Under the pieces are notes generated by a model. The model did not search any database. It saw nothing but the letters and a program-made list of their open reading frames with translations, and was not told where the DNA came from. 64,000 nt of DNA from JAAZKI01 sp012799905 (GTDB lineage Bacteria; Verrucomicrobiota; Lentisphaeria; Oligosphaerales; Oligosphaeraceae): positions 62,001-126,000 of the forward strand of contig JBMNFR010000011.1 in the NCBI GenBank assembly GCA_050949415.1. Direction: 5' to 3'. Made by a program: the position numbers and the translations under genes. This document shows, piece by piece, positions 9,149 to 17,677 of this stretch; positions within the stretch are counted from its first letter, which is position 1, and each line of letters begins with the position of its first letter.

Positions 9149-9604
9149 TTATTCCTCGTGTTTGATGATATCAATCACTTGCTGGGGTGTCTTCGCCTGG
9201 CGGATTTTGTCAATGACGCCATGAATGGCGAATATGCGGGAGATTTCCGCCAGAGCTCGGATGTGCGGGCCGGGATTTCCCATCTCGGCAAAAATCGTGA
9301 TGACGACGTAGACCGGCGCGCCGTCGAGGGAGTCATAATCAATGCCTTGTTTAGATACTCCGAGGGCGATCAGGATGCCGGTGGCCTCAGCCAGTTTGCC
9401 ATGCGGCAGCCCGAGCCAGCGTGAGATGCCGGTCGTCATCTTGGCCTCGCGCGCCAATAGCGTGGCGACAGCAGTTTCGCGGTCTGTGATTAGGCCTTCG
9501 TTGACGAACAACTGGACCATTTCCTCAAACAGTTCTTCTTTGTCTTCAGCCTTGAGATCCAACTTCACCAAGGATGGCGATAGGATTTCGGATATTCTCA
9601 TCAT
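9149..9604 (-). CDS. PTS EIIA(Ntr)-like (PtsN family) protein
   Basis: About 151 aa from the first of two adjacent ATGs (9604 and 9601). A TTG at 9658 is also in frame but lies only about 7 nt from the predicted transcription start, so I reject it. The fold-typical start MRISEILSP...V..LDL, the helix EELFEEMVQLFV, the segment TTGISRWLGLPHGK with the candidate phospho-acceptor His68, and the DGAPVYVVITIF strand all fit the PTS_EIIA type-2 family. It is 71 bp upstream of the first V-ATPase gene on the same strand and shares its promoter, so it may be the operon's first gene. A role in regulating ATPase or potassium homeostasis is conceivable but not shown. Confidence 0.82.
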   Translation of the reverse strand: MMRISEILSPSLVKLDLKAEDKEELFEEMVQLFVNEGLITDRETAVATLLAREAKMTTGISRWLGLPHGKLAEATGILIALGVSKQGIDYDSLDGAPVYVVITIFAEMGNPGPHIRALAEISRIFAIHGVIDKIRQAKTPQQVIDIIKHEE

Positions 9605-9671
9605 CTCGAGCCAGCCCTTCGCAACAGGTTTCCTGCCATAGCCGCCATGCGTCGGCAAAAAATTACACGGT

Positions 9672-9700
9672 ATTATATACTATATCTCTATTTATGGAAA
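9672..9700 (-). promoter_or_regulatory. Predicted sigma70-type promoter for ptsN-like/V-ATPase operon
   Basis: On the minus strand TTTCCA (9695-9700) and a perfect TATAAT (9672-9677) are separated by 17 bp. The predicted start near 9665 gives a leader of about 60 nt to the ATG pair at 9604/9601. No other strong promoter is visible before the ATPase genes. Confidence 0.6.
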
Positions 9701-9803
9701 AAACGAAACGAGACCAGAGGAAAAAGTGGCAATATGCTTCATTTGGTTGACATTCTGATGGTTGTGTCATGTCGCCTCGCCACTCCGCAGCTGGCAAGGT
9801 GCT

Positions 9804-9928
9804 TTAGTGGACAGTGGACAGTGGACATTAGTGGACTTTAGCGGACATTAGTAGACGATGGACTGTGGACAGAAGTGGACATTAGTAGCGAGTGGACGTG
9901 GACGTTGGTGGACTTTAATGGACAGTGG
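9804..9928. repeat. Degenerate AGTGGAC heptamer array, copy 1
   Basis: About 125 bp built from the 7-bp unit AGTGGAC with TTA, CAT and AGA interruptions. The core GTAGACGATGGACTGTGGAC and the end GACTTTAATGGACAGTGG are shared with copy 2 at 17285-17410, and both copies begin GCTTTAGTGGACAGTGGAC. This places the two arrays as copies of one element rather than independent slippage products. No gene is present in the surrounding 9.7-10.3 kb gap. Confidence 0.85.
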
Positions 9929-9950
9929 CTGCGGCATGTAGTCTAGAGAG

Positions 9951-10192
9951 CCCCCCTCGCCGCTCGCCGCTAACGAATTATGAATTATGAATTATGAATT
10001 ATGAAATGCGCCTCAGCATTCAGCATTCAGCATTCAGTATTCAACATTCAACATTCAACATTCAACATTCAACATTCAGCCCCTCGCCCCTAAATCTCGC
10101 CCCTCGCCCCTCGCCCCTAAATCTCGCCCCTCGCCCCTCGCCCCTCGCCCCTCGCCCCTCGCCCCTCGCCCCTAAATCTCGCCCCTCGCCCT
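9951..10192. repeat. Composite heptanucleotide repeat element, copy 1
   Basis: Modules in order: a CCCCTCGC-type start, (GAATTAT)4 at 9975-10002, a unique 14-bp linker with GCGCCTCAG, (CATTCAG/CATTCAA)9 at 10017-10079, then (GCCCCTC)n broken by TAAAT at 10080-10192. All three modules have a 7-bp period. The reverse complement, with the same module order and linker, recurs at 63661-63882. Confidence 0.92.
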
Positions 10193-10347
10193 TTGTATCA
10201 ATTCGGTGAACGATTACGTAATTTTTGGGTTTCAGTGGATGCATTAGCGCTCCCGCGTTTTGTTTTTGCGGTTGAGGTGTTACGTTAAGGTTATACGCAT
10301 CGGGTTGTCGCCGCAGAAATTGCTGGCGAGGGAGGATGTTCCTTATA

Positions 10348-11223
10348 ATGATTGACTTGCATTGTCACAGCACGGCGTCGGACGGCACGCTGACGCCGGC
10401 GGAACTTGTTGATGCCGCCATTGCTTCCGGCTTGCAGGCGGTTGCGCTGACCGATCATGACACTACTGACGGCCTGGATGATTTTCTGGCTGCAGCGGCT
10501 GCTAAGCCGGATTTTCTCGCCATCCCTGGCATTGAACTGTCGTGCCAGGCGTCAACCGGGGATAATTGCCATATTGTCGGCCTTTTTGTTGATTCCAGTT
10601 GTCCTGAGTTGATTGCCTTGACGGCTCAGATCAGGGCTCGGCGCGATGAGCGCAATATCAGGATTTTGGAGCGGCTGGCGGAATTAGGCTTGCCGTTGAC
10701 CATGGAAGAGGTCGAGGCTTACAGCGGCGGCGACGTGATTGGCCGGCCGCATTTTGCCCAGGCTCTGGTTGCGCGCGGGTATTGCCGGAATCCGAAGGAG
10801 GCGTTTCGGAATTTGCTGGGTCGCGGTCGACCGGCGTATTCCGGGCGGAGTCCTGTTCCGGCGGCTGAGTGCCTGGCAGTGCTGCAACAGGCCTCGGCGG
10901 TGACGGTCTGGGCCCATCCGATGACGAGCAGCGCGATGACGACGACTCGCTGCCGCAAGGTCGTTCAGGAACTTCAAGCCAATGGCCTGGACGGGATTGA
11001 GGCGTATTATCCCGACCACACCGAGACTCAGACGCAGGCGGTGCTGGACATTGCCCGGGAGAACCGTCTCCTGGTCAGCGGCGGTTCTGACTTTCACGGG
11101 ACGAATATGGCGGATATCGCCTTGGGACGCGGTCGCGGCAACGGATTTTTGGTTCCGGCCGAGTTGCTGCCGCCGATTTGCGAGCGGGCTGGCCGAACGC
11201 TTGTCAAAACGGTGCGTCCCTGA
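10348..11223 (+). CDS. PHP-domain phosphoesterase (RNase AM / nucleoside-bisphosphate phosphatase type)
   Basis: About 291 aa. PHP metal motifs are visible: MIDLHCHSTASDGTLTP at the start, ALTDHDTTDGL, GIELSC, the VWAHPM segment and the C-terminal SGGSDFHG. This is the layout of the YciV/TrpH family, which hydrolyses 3',5'-nucleoside bisphosphates or trims RNA 5' ends with a metal cluster. Start choice: ATG at 10348 gives the family start MIDLHCHS and lies 12 nt after GGGAGG; the in-frame ATG at 10336 follows GGGAGG directly and is less likely. It is monocistronic and converges with the gene at 11338-11817. Confidence 0.88.
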   Translation: MIDLHCHSTASDGTLTPAELVDAAIASGLQAVALTDHDTTDGLDDFLAAAAAKPDFLAIPGIELSCQASTGDNCHIVGLFVDSSCPELIALTAQIRARRDERNIRILERLAELGLPLTMEEVEAYSGGDVIGRPHFAQALVARGYCRNPKEAFRNLLGRGRPAYSGRSPVPAAECLAVLQQASAVTVWAHPMTSSAMTTTRCRKVVQELQANGLDGIEAYYPDHTETQTQAVLDIARENRLLVSGGSDFHGTNMADIALGRGRGNGFLVPAELLPPICERAGRTLVKTVRP

Positions 11224-11337
11224 ACGCCCCAGCCGCAGAAAAAGCAAGACCGCCGGGCTGCCGCTCTGAAAAAAGCAACGCACGACGGTCTCAGGGAACC
11301 GCGCGAATAATGCGCATGTGTCGTTATGATCGAATTT

Positions 11338-11817
11338 TCAGCGGCGTCGGGAGTTGATGCTTTCCATATCCCCCTCGGCATTCAGGAAGAAGGGGCACTT
11401 CTGGGGATTGCCGCAGCAGGCGCGGTAGGCGATGTTAAGGTCGACGTAGCGGTAGGGCATGGTCAGACCATTCTGCTTAGCCACCTTCAAGCCGAAATTC
11501 TTGATGGCGCCGCAGTCGCCGGCAATGCCGTCATATTCCGGGACGAGGTTGCCATCCGGGCCGACCTGGGTTGACATGATTCGCTTGATCTCGAATTTCG
11601 GGGCGTAGCGGCAGACTATGTGGTTGTGGATTTCCTTGATGATGTCCGCGCTGGCAGCGCTGGCAGCCCATTCCGGCGGCTCAGTGGGCCGGCCTTCATA
11701 AACCTGGCGGTTCCTAGGGCGGGAAATGGTGACGTTGTCAGCGTTTGGGTTGACGATAACCGGGGGAGCGGGTTTCTTTTTGCCAAAAAGGGCACGAATA
11801 GAATCAATGAAGGACAT
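11338..11817 (-). CDS. Hypothetical protein, Cys-containing C-terminal region
   Basis: 159 aa that I do not recognise. The N-terminus (MSFIDSIRALFGKKKPAPP) is a short amphipathic helix followed by a basic, Pro-rich linker. The middle (IIKEIHNHIVCRYAPKFEIKRIMS) is helical, and the C-terminal half has AGDCGAIK and YRACCGNPQKCPFFLNAEG, giving four to five cysteines that could bind metal. There is no signal peptide or membrane helix. The gene stands alone on the minus strand, facing the PHP gene. Confidence 0.65.
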   Translation of the reverse strand: MSFIDSIRALFGKKKPAPPVIVNPNADNVTISRPRNRQVYEGRPTEPPEWAASAASADIIKEIHNHIVCRYAPKFEIKRIMSTQVGPDGNLVPEYDGIAGDCGAIKNFGLKVAKQNGLTMPYRYVDLNIAYRACCGNPQKCPFFLNAEGDMESINSRRR

Positions 11818-12004
11818 GTTCTTTACCTGTGTCGGTTGAATCGGGATGCTTGGCTATTGCTCCCTTTCCGTGGTCGTTTTTCTTAGTTGATGACTTGTTT
11901 TATAGTTCAGAAATATACCATAGCAAAGGCGCAAATCAACCCCGTTATGCGGATATCGGCGCTTTTTGCATCGGCTGGGAACTCGCGTTTTGCCATTTTG
12001 GGTT

Positions 12005-12880
12005 TTACTTTTCTTCGGCGTATAAATCCAAAGCTTGAGCCAGAGTTTGGAGATGGGTGCGGATGCGGGTGGTGTTGCGTGCTCCAAGGCGCAGGAAGAG
12101 CTTCTGAGCGTCACTGAGGGCTTCCAGTTCAGGATTTTGCCACTGGCAGATGGTGGCGTCCCTGTCGATGGCGATCAAGCGGGCATCGTCCCCGACAATG
12201 GGGGTGCTGAGGATAACGGTGCAGGCGGAGGTGAGGAGCTCCCGGAACTGGCGGTTGCGGTAGCCGAGTCTGTTCAGGGCTTCCTGCAGGGCCGGCTCGA
12301 GGCGCGGATAGAGCTCGGCGACAGCGTCGGGGTCCAGGGAGCAGAAGACATCTATGGCGAAGTCATAGCGGGCGGCGGCGGCCGGTGCGATGACCCAGGC
12401 GGCGCCATCCTCAGTGCGAACTGCCGAGAAAGCCTGTTCGGAGCGGAGGAAGTCAGCGGCGCCGAGCGGTCGGTCGCCCTGGCTGATGTCATCTAACATG
12501 CGCACGAAGCGGACGATGATGTCCGACTGCTTTAACCATGTCATCCAGAGCGGATTTGAACTCAGGTGAGCGGCCAGGGTGGTCAGAGTCTGGCTAGCCA
12601 GTTTTAGGGTCAGGGGTGGGGGCTCTTCTTGGTTGGCGGCGTTGTCAGATGGCGTCGTCAGTATAGTCGGGTCAAGTTCGGGGGCGGGGGGCGGTTCATC
12701 CGGGGGCAGTTCCGGCAGCGACGGCAGTTCCGGCAGCGGCGGCGATGGGGGCTGAACCACGGCTGGGGGCGGGCTGTCCGGCGTTGGCTCGGGTTTGGCC
12801 ACCTGGTAGATGATGGCGCCGATGAGCATGGCCAGCGGCGGGATGCCATAGATGCAGATTTTGCGCCAGAGTAGAGACAT
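12005..12880 (-). CDS. DUF3014-like membrane-anchored protein
   Basis: About 291 aa from the ATG at 12880, which has AAGGA 7 nt upstream; the open frame continues upstream but lacks support. A single membrane helix (about residues 8-27, IYGIPPLAMLIGAIIYQVA) is followed by a Pro-rich linker (30-90) and a folded domain. The block LVRFVRMLDDISQGD-like (here IVRFVRMLDDISQGDRP), the later YDFAIDVFCSLD and the PTILSTP-like VILSTPIV match the DUF3014 family as I know it. The family's function is unknown. It probably forms a short operon with the M50-like gene just upstream. Confidence 0.72.
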   Translation of the reverse strand: MSLLWRKICIYGIPPLAMLIGAIIYQVAKPEPTPDSPPPAVVQPPSPPLPELPSLPELPPDEPPPAPELDPTILTTPSDNAANQEEPPPLTLKLASQTLTTLAAHLSSNPLWMTWLKQSDIIVRFVRMLDDISQGDRPLGAADFLRSEQAFSAVRTEDGAAWVIAPAAAARYDFAIDVFCSLDPDAVAELYPRLEPALQEALNRLGYRNRQFRELLTSACTVILSTPIVGDDARLIAIDRDATICQWQNPELEALSDAQKLFLRLGARNTTRIRTHLQTLAQALDLYAEEK

Positions 12881-12947
12881 GGGAATATCCTTGGAGATTG
12901 CCGATTGTGGTTGATTTCGAGGTTTGGGCCAAGCTGAATAGCCTGCT

Positions 12948-13631
12948 TTAGGTGAAGAGGCGCCAGACGTATTGGACGGCGCTGACGATCCATCCGGCTT
13001 GCGTCTGGCATTGCTGGAAGAACAGCCGCGTGGCGGTCTGCCACTGTCGGGTGGCAAACATCAAGACCAGGAACAGGAAGACGATGTTCCCGGTGATGAT
13101 GATGCACATTGAGAAGACAACCCCGTTGAAGCGGAGGTCCTGCTGTCCCGCCTTGATGGCGATGAAGGTCATAACGAGATGATAGGCGTAGGCGGCGCCA
13201 AGGCAGCCGGCAAAAATGCGGACGACCAGTGCGGGCATGGGGTCGATGATGAACAGCAGCAGGCCGTAAACGCCCATCAGCACGAGAAGATAAAATGGCA
13301 GAATGTATGGCGACAGGATGATCCAGATGTTAGGATTTTTCACCTGGACCTGACCGCGGGCCATTTTCAAGGAGAATTTGCCGGTTTCCCGCATAAACAG
13401 CTTAGCCGTCAGCCAATGGGTGAGTTCATGGCCGCAGACATAGACCGGCGTCATCCGGAAATAGGGGAAAACGCAGAGACCGATCAGAAAGCCGATGCCG
13501 CAGAGAAGCGCCAAGCGGTTATTGGCGAGAGTCGAGGCCAACTGCCAGGAGCAGGCGATCAATGCGACGCCAAAATGCACCATAAGCAGAATCGCCAGCC
13601 CCCGAAGCAGGTGGTGCCAAAAAGGTTTCAT
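12948..13631 (-). CDS. M50-like integral membrane protein with HEXXH-like motif
   Basis: 227 aa with about five membrane helices. CGHELTHWLTAKLF near residue 68 carries HELTH, the zinc-binding HEXXH motif of gluzincin and site-2-type proteases embedded next to a membrane helix. The conserved NPDG-like second M50 motif is not evident, so it could be a distant M50 member or an inactive relative. It lies 67 bp upstream of the DUF3014-like gene on the same strand. The substrate is unknown. Confidence 0.65.
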   Translation of the reverse strand: MKPFWHHLLRGLAILLMVHFGVALIACSWQLASTLANNRLALLCGIGFLIGLCVFPYFRMTPVYVCGHELTHWLTAKLFMRETGKFSLKMARGQVQVKNPNIWIILSPYILPFYLLVLMGVYGLLLFIIDPMPALVVRIFAGCLGAAYAYHLVMTFIAIKAGQQDLRFNGVVFSMCIIITGNIVFLFLVLMFATRQWQTATRLFFQQCQTQAGWIVSAVQYVWRLFT

Positions 13632-13684
13632 AAATTTAAAATAAATCAGAGGCTGAAAAATACAAGTCGCCAGAGCGCGGGGCT

Positions 13685-13732
13685 TTTTTTAGGGGCGAGG
13701 GGCGAGGGGCGAGGGGCGAGGGGCGAGGGGCC
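13685..13732. repeat. (GGGGCGA)n heptamer array
   Basis: Five to six units of AGGGGCG preceded by GGGGCTTTTTTT. This is the same module, with the same CTTTTTTTA lead-in, as that at 63661-63780. It sits in the 178-bp gap between the M50-like and GH63-like genes. Confidence 0.88.
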
Positions 13733-13809
13733 TTGGTGGGGAGATATATAAATCGTCGCACCTGTCCGCGTGCGCGCGGCAAAAAATTATCTTAACGGAG
13801 TTTAACTGA

Positions 13810-15408
13810 CTACGCCTCAGGCGCGTATTTTCGGTCAGAGAGGACGAGTTCCAGAAACAGCGTGGCAGACCAGCCATAGTCGCGGAAAGGCTGCCCGAAT
13901 ACGGGGTCGCCAAGTGCGATTTGGGGCTTGCGCAACAACGCTGGTGGGTCGTCCTCGCTGCGGTCGTCGTAAAATTCAAAGAATGTCCCGTAGATTTGGA
14001 AGAATTGCAGTTCTTCGGCGACTGTGTCACGTGCCAGCTGTTCAGCGTCTTCGAGGAAGCCGTAGCGCTTCAGTCCTTGGATGATCATGTAGTTGATATT
14101 GATCCAGACTGGCCCGCGCCACATGTCTTTGCTGTAGGCAGCGGTATTTTCAGCGGCGATAGACGGGACGCGGAACGGCGTTCCAAAGGTGGCGGGGTTA
14201 TGCAGGTGGTCGCGCAGGCGTCGGGCTTGGGTCGGAGTTGGCGCGCCGCATAAAAGCGGCAGCAGGCCAGCGCTGGCCATGATGTCGGTTTGACGCTTGC
14301 CGACAGTGTCGTAGTCGACATAGATTCCCAGCTCCTCGTTCCAGAGCCGTTCGTTGATGAGCCGGCATAGGCGTTCGTAGTGGTTTTGCCAGTAGTCGCG
14401 CCGCTCCGGCTGGAATTGGGCCATCACTTCGCATTCATGGGCCAGGTAGGCATTGAAGTCAGTGGCATCGAGTTGGATAGCGCCATCAAAGCGTGGCGAG
14501 TTATCCATGCCGCTTTCACCGCTGCGGCAGTGTTTTTCGGGGGAGATGAACCATTCGACCAGGCCGCCGCCATCGGTGTCGCGGTTGGCCATGACCCATT
14601 CCAGGTAGCGCCCCAGTTTGGGGATCAGCCGGTTTCTCCAGGCCGGGTCAGACTCCATCTCTTCAAGTTGTTTGATGGCCAGACCGAGTACAGGCGGTTG
14701 AGTCACGGACGACCTGGTCGTCGGGGTGGCCATGTGCGGAATATAGCCGTCTTCGCGCTGGACGTCAAAGACGGCCTCAACCAGGGAACGGGCGAGTTTG
14801 ATGTCGAGTCGGCGGATGCCGATGGCGTGGAAGACCGAGTCCCACAGCCACATGTTCTTGTGGGGCCAGCGGTCCGGCGTGCTCCAGGTGGAACGAATCA
14901 TGCCCTCCGGCGTGTAGATTTGGGTTTTAAATTGGGAAAGAGCCTTGATGCAGGCGGCCCGGAGAACGTCTGGAAGCCGGTCAGGAAGCGTGACCGAGTT
15001 GAGGAAGCGAGCGCGTTGTTGCAGAATGGGCTCCAGATCGGCGGTCAGCAGAGCATTGTCCAGTTTCCCGGCTGGCGCTAGGACTGTCCTAGCGCCTTGG
15101 ACAGCCGTGACCAGGCTGTCGTCACGCTCGGTGACGACGAAGTCGCCTTCAAACACGAGGTTGTGGGCATCAGCGAGAACCAGCCGGGAAATTTTCCCTG
15201 GCGCTGTCAGAATTGCGAAATCGCCGGTCAGTTCGACTTTGGACGGCGCCGGCCCCTGGTAGTGGACCTTGGCGTGGGCGGGGATTTTGACTTCGACGGC
15301 GTAGTCATCTGCCGTCCGCAGAACCAGGCCTTTGGCGTAGTCGGTGGGGCCGTCGAGTCCGGAAAAGGCCATGAGCTGTCCGCGTGTCCACAGATTGGGG
15401 TACTGCAT
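13810..15408 (-). CDS. GH63-like six-hairpin glycoside hydrolase
   Basis: 532 aa. An N-terminal beta-sandwich (1-150) is followed by an (alpha/alpha)6 domain. Motifs: RWPHKNMWLWDSVFHAIG, EDGYIPHM, SGMDNSPRFDG (a likely general-acid Asp), SKDMWRGPVWININYMI and the C-terminal GTFFEFYDD with a candidate base Glu. These blocks are typical of GH63 and mannosylglycerate/glucosylglycerate-hydrolase-like trehalase-fold enzymes. There is no signal peptide, so it probably acts in the cytoplasm on small alpha-glycosides. The RBS AAAGGAG precedes the ATG at 15408. Confidence 0.85.
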   Translation of the reverse strand: MQYPNLWTRGQLMAFSGLDGPTDYAKGLVLRTADDYAVEVKIPAHAKVHYQGPAPSKVELTGDFAILTAPGKISRLVLADAHNLVFEGDFVVTERDDSLVTAVQGARTVLAPAGKLDNALLTADLEPILQQRARFLNSVTLPDRLPDVLRAACIKALSQFKTQIYTPEGMIRSTWSTPDRWPHKNMWLWDSVFHAIGIRRLDIKLARSLVEAVFDVQREDGYIPHMATPTTRSSVTQPPVLGLAIKQLEEMESDPAWRNRLIPKLGRYLEWVMANRDTDGGGLVEWFISPEKHCRSGESGMDNSPRFDGAIQLDATDFNAYLAHECEVMAQFQPERRDYWQNHYERLCRLINERLWNEELGIYVDYDTVGKRQTDIMASAGLLPLLCGAPTPTQARRLRDHLHNPATFGTPFRVPSIAAENTAAYSKDMWRGPVWININYMIIQGLKRYGFLEDAEQLARDTVAEELQFFQIYGTFFEFYDDRSEDDPPALLRKPQIALGDPVFGQPFRDYGWSATLFLELVLSDRKYAPEA

Positions 15409-15607
15409 GAAAAGGCTCCTTTGCTTGCAGGAAGGATGGTAGATGACCGAGAGAAAACAAAAATGGCTTTTTGCAATTGCGGCCTGATGGCATTACGGTA
15501 ATAATTTTGCACGTCTGCCTGTGGTGTGGGCTTCCCCGGGCGTCGGCGATGCGGTTTTTTATTTGGAATAATTTAGGATACTATCACCATCACGGAAAGG
15601 CAAGCGC

Positions 15608-17134
15608 ATGAACAGACGAATCATGTTTTTGTTTGGGGTTTGGCTGGCTGGCGGCGCGGTTCTGGCGGCGAACCTGCTGAAGAATCCCGGCTTTGAGAAG
15701 GGCAACACCCTATTTGACACGCAGAAGTACTGGGCCGGCACTGTGGAGCATATCCAAGATGCCGCGAAGGCGCGCACGGGCAAGGGCGTTATCCGGCTGG
15801 TCTCAGCGCCTGGCCGCGGCACCGTCTTTGGTCGGCTGCTGCTGCGCGGCCGACAGTCTGAGCCGTCCGGGAAAATATATGTTTTCAGTTTGTGGGCGCG
15901 AGGAACCGGCGCGCTGCACCTGGGCGGCATTCGCTATATCACCCCGCCGGAAGGCAAGCCCCCCTACGAGTTTGATTGGCAGGAAGAAGGGGTGACGTTG
16001 ACGGACACCTGGCAGCAAGTCAGCTATACGATTGATTTGAGCCGCCGGGTGGCTAATTTCTTGGCCATGGTCGTCGAACTGCGCGGTGAGGGTGAGGCGT
16101 ATCTTGACGACGTCAGCCTGGAGACCGTCGTGCAGCCAGGGGCGTTTGTGACTGCACAGACGAGGCACTTGGTGCAGCCGGCCGGCAAAGCCGAGGACTT
16201 GGTCTTGACGACGCAGCCGCAGGCGCCGGTGTTTGTCAGCGTCGCCAAGGGCAAGGATGCGCCGGTCTGCCATGAAGTGACCAGCAATGCTGAGGGCAAG
16301 GTCTTCGTGCCCGGCGCCTGGTTTGTCTCTGCAGAGCCGGTTGACTGCCGAATTGCCGCCTGTTCGGGCGGCGCGACAGCCCATGTCGATGTGGCCTTTG
16401 TCACTCAAGAAAGTTTTGATCGCTCATTGAACCTGGCCAAGAGCGTCGCCTTGACCAAGCCGCTGCGGATTCTGTATCTCGGCGACAGCCTGACCGATTT
16501 CGATCGCGGTCGAAATTACTGCGATAAGGTCGATTTCTGGCTGAATCAGGCCTTTCCCGGCCTGGCCAGCTTCCACAATGCCGGCGTTGGCGGTGACTAT
16601 ATCACGCGTATGGAGGATCGGATATACGGTCGGCAGGCGCACCGCCGGGAGATGTATGATGGCCTCTGGAACGAAAAATACGATTTGATTTTCATCTTCC
16701 TGGGGCATAATGACACCAAGACCACTGCGAAAAGCGACCTCAAGGTGCCCGTGGTTCCCCCCGAGACGCAGGATGCGTCTTTCCGCAAGGTGGTTGCGCA
16801 AATCCGGCAGCATAGCCAGGCGCCTATCGTCTTTATCTCCGGAGCCTCTATGGTCGAGGAAATTTGTCGACGCAACCATGCGAAAGCCATACAAACGCGT
16901 CCCAACGCCAGCATCTTCGGGTTGCCGGAGCATGTCGAGGCCTTTAATGACGTCTTGCAGAAGCTGGGCAAGGAATTGGGCATCGGTTATCTGGATGTCT
17001 ATACTCCGATGAAGAATCATCCTGACAAACCGTCGCTGTTCTATCCGACCGACGGCGTCCATTTGTCTACTGCCGGACATGCGTTTGTCGCTGATGCGAT
17101 TTTAAAGGCGCTGGCGTCTGGAATCGGCCGTTAA
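15608..17134 (+). CDS. Secreted SGNH/GDSL hydrolase, paralogue 1
   Basis: 508 aa with a signal peptide (residues 1-20, ending VLAAN). A lectin-like beta-sandwich (about 21-170, NLLKNPGFEKG to VSLETV) and a linker domain precede an SGNH esterase domain. The catalytic Ser is at 294 (LGDSLTDFD), followed by a Gly block (NAGVGGDYITRM), Asn368 (GHND) and Asp482/His485 (TDGVHLS). Such enzymes deacetylate or de-esterify polysaccharides. GGAAAGG lies just upstream of the ATG. The paralogue at 24781-26307 has the same length with no indels and about 87% identity by eye. Confidence 0.92.
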   Translation: MNRRIMFLFGVWLAGGAVLAANLLKNPGFEKGNTLFDTQKYWAGTVEHIQDAAKARTGKGVIRLVSAPGRGTVFGRLLLRGRQSEPSGKIYVFSLWARGTGALHLGGIRYITPPEGKPPYEFDWQEEGVTLTDTWQQVSYTIDLSRRVANFLAMVVELRGEGEAYLDDVSLETVVQPGAFVTAQTRHLVQPAGKAEDLVLTTQPQAPVFVSVAKGKDAPVCHEVTSNAEGKVFVPGAWFVSAEPVDCRIAACSGGATAHVDVAFVTQESFDRSLNLAKSVALTKPLRILYLGDSLTDFDRGRNYCDKVDFWLNQAFPGLASFHNAGVGGDYITRMEDRIYGRQAHRREMYDGLWNEKYDLIFIFLGHNDTKTTAKSDLKVPVVPPETQDASFRKVVAQIRQHSQAPIVFISGASMVEEICRRNHAKAIQTRPNASIFGLPEHVEAFNDVLQKLGKELGIGYLDVYTPMKNHPDKPSLFYPTDGVHLSTAGHAFVADAILKALASGIGR

Positions 17135-17284
17135 GCCTAAAAAAAGCAGTTGAGTTTTGGGCATGGATTGCTCAGCGTTTGTCAATGTGCGAAGTTTTGC
17201 GATGAATGCTTTGTAGTATTGGTCGCCGATTGATATTCGGAACTCCGACAATCTGCGGCTTCTAAGCACCCCGGATAAAGCGCT

Positions 17285-17410
17285 TTAGTGGACAGTGGAC
17301 AATGGACTTTAGTGGACTCTAATGGACATCAGTAGACGATGGACTGTGGACTTTAGAGGACGTTAGTGGACAGTGGACGTGGACGGAAGTGGACTTTAAT
17401 GGACAGTGGA
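17285..17410. repeat. Degenerate AGTGGAC heptamer array, copy 2
   Basis: Same orientation and internal order as the array at 9804-9928, including GTAGACGATGGACTGTGGAC and the end TTTAATGGACAGTGG. Single-base and 3-bp differences are scattered through it. It lies 7.5 kb from copy 1. Confidence 0.85.
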
Positions 17411-17584
17411 GCTTTCGACACGTGCCTTCAGCCGGCAAAAATGTATCATGCTTACAGCTATGCCCCTTTGCGCTGCAGGCGTACCCCCCAAGAGTGGTGC
17501 CCAGTATGGGCACTACCAAACGCCTACCAGCATAACCACTGTGCAAAATCTCTCTTTCTGTCACAGGATTTCTCACATTAACGG

Positions 17585-17633
17585 GAAAAAGGGGGTGCGT
17601 TCGGCTTGTCCGAAAACGGCTGAACGCACCCCC
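17585..17633 (-). terminator. Rho-independent terminator of the pseudopilin-like gene
   Basis: Perfect 12-bp arms GGGGGTGCGTTC (17591-17602) and GAACGCACCCCC (17622-17633). On the minus strand the hairpin is followed by TTTTT. It lies 45 bp past the stop of the minus-strand gene at 17678. Confidence 0.82.
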
Positions 17634-17677
17634 TCCAGGAGGAAGCTTGCATTTTTTTATCTGAAATTAGTGGTTCG

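Larger units (their letters stand above)
17135..17677. other. Intergenic gap with repeats and hairpins
   Basis: There is no gene I can support. It contains the AGTGGAC array (17285-17410), a 7-bp perfect hairpin GTGCCCA/TGGGCAC at 17497-17513, and a strong terminator at 17585-17633. A minus-strand open frame over 17319-17576 is made largely of the repeat and is not convincing. Confidence 0.6.

Noticed and set aside
9605..9658. TTG start for the PtsN-like gene
   Set aside because: It lies almost at the predicted transcription start, and the family's N-terminus begins at the ATG pair 9604/9601.
9951..10200. CRISPR array
   Set aside because: The units are only 7 bp, without unique spacers of regular length, and there are no cas genes nearby.
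10062..10244. Small Gly/Arg-rich protein encoded by the heptamer repeats
   Set aside because: The reading frame is purely repeat-derived and has no initiation signals.
17319..17576. Minus-strand 85-codon frame in the repeat gap
   Set aside because: More than a third of it is the translated AGTGGAC heptamer array, with no RBS or known domain.
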